A stretch of 64,000 bases of DNA from Meghimatium bilineatum (lineage: Eukaryota > Mollusca > Gastropoda > Stylommatophora > Philomycidae): NCBI GenBank assembly GCA_034231615.1, contig CM067316.1, positions 32,614,009 to 32,678,008 of the forward strand, written 5' to 3'. The translations under genes were made by a program, and so were the position numbers. The notes beneath the pieces were generated by a model, which ran no database searches, had not been told where the DNA came from, and was given only the letters and a program-made list of their open reading frames with translations. This document shows positions 56,955 to 64,000 of the stretch, piece by piece (position 1 is the first letter of the stretch; every line of letters starts with the position of its first letter).

Positions 56955-57250
56955 TCGTGCACATAGGCAGCTGACTGTCACGTGAGTGTTCGTACATATA
57001 GGCAGCTGACCGTCACGTGAGTGTTCGTACATATAGACAGCTGACCGTCACGTGAGTATTCGTACATATAGACAGCTGACCGTCACGTGAGTTTTCGTAC
57101 ATATAGACAGCTGACCGTCACGTAAATGGTCGTGTATATAGACAGCTGACCGTCACGTGAGTGTTCGTGCATATAGGCAGCTGACCGACACGTGAGTGTT
57201 CGTGCATATAGACAGCTGGTCGTCACGTGAGTGTTCGTACATGTAATCTG
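56955..57250. repeat. 35-bp minisatellite, about 8 units
   Basis: GTGTTCGTACATATAGACAG, CTGACCGTCACGTGA. Each unit contains TCACGTGA, an 8-bp palindrome with a CACGTG E-box. Confidence 0.95.
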
Positions 57251-57484
57251 CTGACTGGCACATGATTGAATCAGATAATCTTCATTGAATATATCTTTTT
57301 GATCGGTTGATACAGTTCTTAAAAATCAACTCACCCATGTTATGCTAGAGCCCGAACGGCAATAAAGAATAGAATATCTGCAACATGTCACGTATGTTCT
57401 AAGAGACAATTAAGAATGTTTGTCTGCCGTATTGACGATATTAAATAGTTTGAACAAAACTAAAAGATATTATGTAATTAAACG

Positions 57485-57669
57485 TATCATGCGGCGCAGA
57501 TATCGCAATATTGCACACAAGATATAAACCATGACACAATGCACTCGGTTCTCTGGATTTATCGACAACCGAAAGAATGTTCGAGAACAAGCATAGAGTC
57601 TGAAGATTCAGGAAGATGTCTACTCTGAGAAACGCAGAAGATCAGTCCTGTCTACTCTGACAAGCGCAG
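57485..57669 (+). mobile_element. SINE family A, partial
   Basis: GCGGCGCAGATATCGCAATA, TAAACCATGACACAATGCAC and a duplicated end carrying CTACTCTGA and ACGCAGAAGA. It is the target into which copy 2 of the 1.33-kb element inserted. Confidence 0.6.
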
Positions 57670-57682
57670 AAGAAAACAATGT

Positions 57683-59016
57683 TTGTTTGTTTTACGTTCG
57701 CTGCATTGTAATCAGCACGGATATCCGTGCGATTTCCGCCGGGAGTGTGCTTACGTTGTGCCACCGTTATGCGCCTCTTAGGCCTAGCACATCCGATTTC
57801 GGCATGCCTTGACAATTCGGGTGGGCTACCCTAGCCTGTGACAGCCTCCCTATCTATCGCCAGGCACGCGTGTGTGTGGTGACTCATCGCCCAGACGATA
57901 TTTGCTCACGTCTGTCTCGCACGTGGTGTTCCACTGTCTATGAACTTGCCTCGTGTAATTGGACGTACTGTGCCTGTGTCCATTGAGTACTGAACCGTTT
58001 CTCATCCGTGAGCCTAGTTCCTTAAGAGGAAGAACTAAACAGAAGAGTTGGACCCTGGCTCTTTCGCCCTCTTAGCCGAGGTGTCATTCACTGACATCGT
58101 GAACCCCTCGCCCAAGTTCGAGTCTCACACCACGCATTTGAGAGTAAGGCGTTCTCGAGCTGAGCGACCTTGTCCCAATAGCGCCTGAGCCATTCAGGTA
58201 CTGAACCATTTCTCAATGCAAGTGTATTTCCGGTATAGGAAAACCTGACAGTAGAGTTGGGCCAGGGCTAAAATCGTTATCTCTTTTGTGCCTGAGCTCA
58301 TCGGGTACTGAACCCTTTCTCTCTGCAAGTGTATTTCCGGTATAGGAAAGCTTGACAGTAGAGTTGGGCCAGGACTGCCCTCTTTGTCCCTTTTTTACCT
58401 GAGCCTATCGGTTATGGCACCTATTCTCTTTGCGAGCATGTCTCCGGTATAGGAAGACTCGACATTAGAGTTTGGCCAGGTCCTTTTGCTTTGCTAGACG
58501 CTCATTATTGGGAATGGGTCTCTGCCTATAAGGAAATCAAGTAACTAGAAGCTCGTTACGAGCTAAGAGAGCTTGCAGTTCCTATTTCCGTAATCGTTTC
58601 CACTTTCTATTTGCAGTTGGCGCTGCCCTCTAGTGATGTTCTGTCCTTTCATTTTTTCCATTGTACTCAGTATGAAATCTGTCTGTCTTTCGCCATGCAT
58701 CCACCTTTTCATGTTTTTTTCATTGGCACCCCTCCAATGTTCGGACTAAACTAACTAGCTTCACTGTATGTCGACAGTGTCGCTGTATGTGGTGTTGCTG
58801 GTGGTGTCGAATATATTGTCTGTCTTTTAAGCATTCAAAATCTCTTTCCATCTGTTACCTCCACATTCTCGGACACGATCCCCAAATGATTTGGCCAGAA
58901 TCAGCTCGAGCTGCTGCATTTCTGTGTCCAGGGTGCACCGCGAGGAGGTACATTTGGGATCTTTGTTATCTGCTAACCCTGAGTCTGCCGAGAGCAATGC
59001 GTTCCCTTTGCACCCC
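57683..59016 (-). mobile_element. Unclassified 1.33-kb retroelement, copy 2
   Basis: 1334 bp flanked by a perfect 13-bp duplication AAGAAAACAATGT (57670-57682 and 59017-59029). It is alignable with 48119-49446 end to end, diverged by many scattered substitutions. The four internal repeat starts are at 57973, 58183, 58291 and 58398, the same spacing as in copy 1. The plus-strand right end TTTGCACCCC is identical to copy 1. No shared long ORF. Confidence 0.85.
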
Positions 59017-59389
59017 AAGAAAACAATGTGACTGACTTTCTGAGAAAATTCCTATAATGTAGATGATAGTATATAATGCACAAATGATTTTCTATAGTTT
59101 TTTATTTGTATCTATACATCTTTTTATTTGTGTGTTAGGGCGTACATAGTGCGTTGAAATAATTCCTATTGTCTTTGAAACAATGTTTTTATTGTATTCA
59201 ATCCACAAGTCTAGTAGGTTTGCGGACTTTATAGAAGGGTGGGATTGTCTGTGGTGTTTGTTTCCGAATGGATTTATTGAGGTTTGTGTTGGGATTATGC
59301 TCTATTAGCGTATTAGAATGAATAAATTGTTAGGATTAGAGAATACGCTAATAGAGAATATTAGAGAATAAGCTAATCATATCCTGTAA

Positions 59390-59860
59390 TCCCGTAACTC
59401 GCCAGGATCGTAGGAGTACCTCATTGGATGTTTTAACACACATTCCAGCCATTTATATCTTTGCAGATTGTCTATTGTCTTTCCGCAGGTGGTTTGTTAT
59501 CGACTCTTGCCGTTAAGCGTAGTGGTGATTGGAGCTCGAACTTGCGTTCTAAAGCCAGATGTGTGGCCTCGACTGTGATATAACCGTGTCTGTTCAGGAT
59601 GTTCTTGAACGATGCGGATGAGTGAAGAAAAATCTTGTCCTGTCTAGTCTTTGATGTTGTATGACGATGCTTTTCTCTGCCCATCTCTGCTTCTTCCCCC
59701 GTCTACCGTTCTTAGCAAAATTGATATGCTTAGAAATTTGGCGGAATACATGTCTAATCCATACAAGTTTTCGACGTTTCACTATTGAAAGCAATATTTC
59801 TTGTGGACCTGCATACATCTTTATTTATTCCTTAAAGTACACATTTGTCTTATGCTCTGT
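59390..59860 (-). pseudogene. LINE C-terminal fragment with internal insertion
   Basis: The minus strand reads PQEILLSIVKRRKLVWIRHV, FAKNGRRGKKQRW, then DRTRFFF, and at the 3' side CVLKHPMRYSYDPGE. Same family as 22903-23275. 59465-59600 does not fit the LINE and contains AACGCAAGTTCGAGCTCC, so a tRNA-type SINE may have inserted there. Confidence 0.7.
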
Positions 59861-59949
59861 ATAGAATATTTGTAGAATTAATTGAGCTAATAAGTTAATA
59901 GAGAATATTAGAGAATAAGAACAGATCCTTCTGACACATCTGCTATTGA

Positions 59950-60205
59950 TCGATCTGACACGTCTGATTTTTGATTGATAAGAAACATCAGACACGGATC
60001 GATAATGATACATCAGATACTGATCGATATGGTACATCAGATACTGATTGACATGGTACATCAGACACGGATCGATCTGATACATCCAACAATGATAGAT
60101 ATGGTACATCCGATACTGATCGATATGGTACATCAGACAATTATCGATATGGTACATCAGACACTGATCGATCTGATACATCAGACACTGATTGATCTGA
60201 TACAG
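59950..60205. repeat. 24-bp minisatellite, about 10 units
   Basis: GGTACATCAGACACTGATCG plus ATAT. Open on both strands because 24 is divisible by three; not a gene. Confidence 0.93.
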
Positions 60206-60209
60206 TTAA

Positions 60210-60960
60210 TGCGTTGAGTGATCTCGTAAGAGGAATTTTCAAAAGTTTGAATCGTAGTCACTCTTCAAGACTGCGTTAGATTGTTGTAAAGATCGGAACA
60301 GCCTGCAAAGATAAACATATAGATATACGAATAGGCTGATAAATTGTAACTGTCGGTCCATACAATGATGGATTTGTTCAGACAGTGATTTGAGCATATA
60401 TGGACATGTTCCGTGTGCGCTGATGATAACTTGCAGTAATACATCATAACGCAATAAACTTTTAGGATTATATTTAGGATTAGGCGGCATTAGGGGCAGA
60501 ATGCACTATAAGGGATAGGATTTCAGAATAAACTGTTGCTAAATTTGTAAGCATATACTCCTATAATATAACAAGAAATGTATAAATTTGTCCAATAACC
60601 TATGATATTTCAAGGCATGTAAATACATTCAGCTTACTGTGAGCAAAATTGATATTCTTGTTGAATATATTAATTAACAAAGTGTTCTCAATCTTTGTTT
60701 TGTCCTATGTGTATCGATATTTTCAACGGCAACATACTGTTCTGTCAAATACAAAACGTAACTTAAGAGTTACCTTTTGATTTGTCGGTTGCACTTAAAT
60801 AAGCAATTCCGAAGTTGCTAGGTGAAATAAATGCGAATTTAGAACTGAGAAATCAAAATTTGGAAAAATGATTTTTTTAAAGAAAGATATTTCTTGCGTG
60901 ATTCATGAACAATAAGATTTTATGAAATGGGTCAAGTCTTATTTCACTACATTTATTTTT
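60210..60960. other. No gene recognised
   Basis: AT-rich; nothing assigned. Confidence 0.4.
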
Positions 60961-60967
60961 AATAATG

Positions 60968-61010
60968 CATGGGTTCCCAACCAATGGGTCGCGACCCACA
61001 ACAAAGTCGA
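60968..61010 (+). mobile_element. Possible single hAT end
   Basis: CATGGGTTCCCAACCAATGG, then GTCGCGACCCAC resembles the CAGGGGTTCCCAACC ends of hAT families. No matching inverted end or 8-bp duplication found downstream. Confidence 0.3.
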
Positions 61011-61439
61011 GATACTTTCATGATTCTTGTTTTACTAATATTCGTAGTTTATTGTCATGACAATTTGTTTCCATGTCATGCCAGAGAGGTTCTGTCGTGG
61101 TTCAGAACCCGGTATTGCTTCTGCTGCCTGAATGAACTACACAGGCCGAGCAAAATGTCGAATTTTAAAATTGTGTTGTGCAAATATATTAACTAAGTAG
61201 GTTGCATGATGCCATGGTTGCCTAGTACATCTGACTTCAGCACCTGTACTTGCTGTGATCCTGCTCTTTTTACGAGATGTCCGAACAGTCTTAGTTTTCA
61301 GTTTGTGTTAGCTGGACTAAGCCCCCAATCTCCACTTTAAACTTAAAGTATCTCGCATCGATATGTTTACCTGAATAATATAGTCAAGAGGTACTAAGGA
61401 CAATCATTAACAGAAACATAATTTGAAGGCAGTAGTTGG

Positions 61440-61510
61440 GATTTGAACCTAGTCCGTTCAGCTGGCATCTACTCGCCTTGCAACTTGAATCAGCATGTGT
61501 GTCTATTCTA
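61440..61510 (-). mobile_element. Possible tRNA-type SINE head
   Basis: Minus-strand AAGTTGCAAGGCGAGTAG precedes GGTTCAAATCCC. No acceptor stem seen; limits unknown. Confidence 0.3.
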
Positions 61511-61734
61511 ACACATTAAAGAAACGTTGCAATATATCAGTACTAGTCTGTGGAAATAAGTAACAACACTAATTAGATACTATTTAGAACAGTATCGTTC
61601 TAATCAACGATATCAAGACTTGATCCTATACGTCACAGAAAAAGAATACTTAGAGTGTTTCGTACAGACTATCTCACACTTTTTCCTTGACATAATCTAT
61701 GACTGCCTTTTCCACAGATTAGTGCTGATATATT

Positions 61735-62010
61735 ACAACGTTGCTGAGAGACAGGACTGATAAACTTCAGCGTTGCTGAGAGACAGTATGATATAATACA
61801 ATGTTGCTGAGAGAGAGTATGATATAATACAATGTTGCTGAGAGACAGTATGATATAATACAATGTTGCTGAGAGACAGTATGATATAATACAATGTTGC
61901 TGAGAGACAGTATGATATAATACAATGTTGCTGAGAGAGAGTATGATATATTACAACGTTGCAGAGAAACATTTCTAATATATAACGACATTGCTGAGAG
62001 AGGAAGTGTT
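61735..62010. repeat. 31-bp minisatellite, about 8 units
   Basis: ACAATGTTGCTGAGAGACAG, TATGATATAAT. Confidence 0.95.
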
Positions 62011-62034
62011 GATATGTAACTGTAGTAATATGTG

Positions 62035-62380
62035 ACAATTCAATTATACGGATACGTTTCTGATATCTGACATTTATGCTGATACATTTCAGATATCTGA
62101 CATTTATGCTGATAAATTTCTGATATTTGGCACATTTACTACATTTTATACTGCTATTTGAATTTCTGCTATGTAACATGTCCTCTACATGACATACTAT
62201 GTGGCATTTACTATGTGATAACTTTGATACACTAATACACGATATACTTGTATATGACATTACTGCTATTTAACATTTCCTTCACGTGACATTTCTACTG
62301 TGTGACATTTCTGTTTGTGTGACATTTCTGCTGTTTGACATTTCTGCTATGTGACATTTCTGCGATATGACATTTCTACT
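62035..62380. repeat. Short repeats built on GACATTTCTGCTATGTGA
   Basis: TTTCTGATATCTGACATTTA units at 62055-62125 and 16-20 bp units at 62260-62375. The unit resembles that at 63430-63690. Confidence 0.85.
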
Positions 62381-62419
62381 TCTGGATCTCATGGTATAAA
62401 AACCATCACAATTAGTCAT

Positions 62420-63010
62420 TCATTTTTACAGACTCCATGTCAGTTTGAAAACTTGTCAACATACCGCATATGAAAATAAGATATTCTCCACATAGCAAGA
62501 GCAGCACTCTTATCTCCGCATATTCATAAGTGTGACCATGCAATGGATCCCTGAGCATAGGGATAGATCGGATTTCAGGAAAGGAATTAGCAGACAGACT
62601 TGCAAAAGGAGGCGCCTCAAAACAACAAAAGTGAAGATCTAGTAGTATAGAAACAGTCAAACAGTTTCTATGAAACAACACCAGGGAAATTTGGCTGAAC
62701 AGATGGGAAAATGGGTTGATTGGTCGAACTTTATTTAGTGAAATAACGCATCCAACGAACAATGACAATATAAAGATACTCTTCAGGAGAAAACAATCAC
62801 ATAGCTTTCATTTCCGATCAGGATATGTAGGAGTCAATAGCCATTTAAACTGTTAGAAACCCAATCAACTACCCATTTGTAGACACTGCTCTAATTCCAA
62901 TAAAACTGAGGAACACCTCCGTATCGACTGACCTTACCTTTCAACTGCCAGGAACAATCTTTTACATATACCCTTAACGGTGATGGGGTTACAGTCTAGC
63001 AGAGTGCCCC
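62420..63010 (+). pseudogene. LINE C-terminus: end of RNase H plus Cys/His tail
   Basis: Plus-strand landmarks: VTMQWIPEHRDRSDF (for the HxG motif), ELADRLAKGGAS-like codons, ETVKQFL.NNTREIWLNRWE, HSFHFRSGYVGVNSHLN, then CRHCSNSNKTEEHLRID. The CxxC...H tail is typical of I-type LINEs and related to the tail of 29822-31594. Frameshifts at several points. It lies between two blocks of similar minisatellite (62260-62375 and 63430-63690). Confidence 0.75.
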
Positions 63011-63164
63011 CTCAAGCCGAGAAACAGGAGATGTTGGAGGTCTGTTGCAGTCAACCTTCGTAGCGAAGACGGTATTTCATGATGATAAACAGTCGTGCTG
63101 ATAACTGTATAAATCACTTAGTCAACTTCAAAAGACCTGCACTTTTTAAAGAATGGCATTTTGC

Positions 63165-63385
63165 TGACAAAAGTAGAACTAATGAGCAATAATGTGCTGA
63201 CAAGAGTAGAACTACTCAGCAATATTGTGTTGACAAGAGTAGAACTACTCAGCAATATTGTGTTGACAAGAGTAGAACTACTCAGCAATATTGTGTTGAC
63301 AAGAGTAGAACTACTCAGCAATATTGTGTTGACAAGAGTAGAACTACTCAGCAATAATGTGCTGGTAATAATAAAACTACTCAGA
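63165..63385. repeat. 33-bp minisatellite, about 6 units
   Basis: GTGTTGACAAGAGTAGAACT, ACTCAGCAATATT. Confidence 0.96.
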
Positions 63386-63429
63386 TAACATATTTATCAT
63401 GTGCCATTTCTACTATGTGAGAGTAATGC

Positions 63430-63690
63430 TATTTGAAATTTATGCCACCTGACATTGTTGCTATGTGATATTTTTACTACGTGACATTGGTGCTATGTGA
63501 TATTTCTACTACGTGACATTGTTGCTATGTGATATGTCTACTACGTGTCATTGCTTTTATGTGATATTTCTACTACGTGACATTGCTGTTATGTGATATT
63601 TCTACTACGTGACATTGTTGCTATGTGATATTTCTACTACGTGACATTGCTGCTATGTGATATTTCTACTACGTGACATTGCTGCTAACA
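63430..63690. repeat. 32-bp minisatellite, about 8 units
   Basis: GTGACATTGTTGCTATGTGA, TATTTCTACTAC; starts at 63481 and 63513. Confidence 0.95.
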
Positions 63691-64000
63691 ATATTGCTGA
63701 CATTTATCATGACAGTACTGCTATATATTGTAATGTACTTACTGTGTTATAACATTCGTATTCAATGACAATAGTATGTAAGACCAACAAGTTAAGAATT
63801 CTCAATTATACTATATTGTTTCACAACATTACAACCATGTATCAGAAGTATGTTGTTACACGTGGTAATTCACAACTGTTATTTTCTCCTCACAAATTCT
63901 TTATTTTATTTTCGGTTAACATACAATTATTCTTGAATTTCGTTTCTTTGATTTGATTTTGCCTATCTTCAGAACAAAGAATTACCTGTCATGTGTGAGT

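Noticed and set aside
62412-62768. Minus-strand 118-codon frame
   Set aside because: Antisense of the LINE RNase H tail read on the plus strand.

Overview
The window is non-coding, repeat-saturated, AT-rich DNA from a metazoan genome, most likely an invertebrate. Penelope-like elements (PLEs), several LINE families with RNase H or C2H2 tails, tRNA-type SINEs and a very high density of 22-64 bp minisatellites suggest a lophotrochozoan such as a mollusc, but that taxon is an inference. There are no bacterial operons, no CRISPR array and no complete host gene. The only convincing host coding sequence is one 129-bp exon (14691-14819, minus strand). It encodes the kinase N-lobe segment from VAIK to HPNIIRLYE, with consensus splice sites on both sides. 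Much of the window is therefore probably intron of a minus-strand Ser/Thr kinase gene.

Layout. 1-2870: a near-perfect palindrome in which two copies of a PLE C-terminal region (linker plus GIY-YIG endonuclease) face away from a common centre at 943. 3.5-4.7 kb: a 27-29 bp minisatellite split by a LINE zinc-finger fragment and a tRNA-type SINE. 5.4-6.3 kb: a second PLE family with inverted terminal repeats. 6.5-12.1 kb: minisatellites (64, ~34, 50 and 22 bp) and two LINE remnants. 14-24.5 kb: kinase exon, LINE tails, SINEs and a 33-bp palindromic array. 24.5-35.3 kb: a large 30-bp satellite with higher-order repeats, interrupted by a young LINE with RT and RNase H (29.8-31.9 kb), an older LINE (32.2-33.2 kb) and a SINE. 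35.5-44.6 kb: more minisatellites, a degraded RNase H LINE and SINE copies. 44.6-51.7 kb: an old minisatellite broken up by a SINE, two LINE copies, a hAT element with 8-bp target duplication, a 1.33-kb unclassified retroelement and a PLE. 51.8-64 kb: LINE tails, a third PLE, the second 1.33-kb copy and more minisatellites.

The best candidate for something undescribed is the 1.33-kb element present twice (48119-49446 and 57683-59016). It is relatively GC-rich, has no convincing ORF and carries internal ~107-bp repeats. Each copy is flanked by its own perfect 12-13 bp target-site duplication. Its leading ~240 bp recurs alone at three other places as a short SINE-like family. Other themes are hammerhead-ribozyme-like cores at PLE ends, microsatellites expanded at the same codon of two PLE copies, and repeated insertion of transposons into minisatellite arrays. 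All family assignments come from reading translated motifs by eye; no database search was possible.
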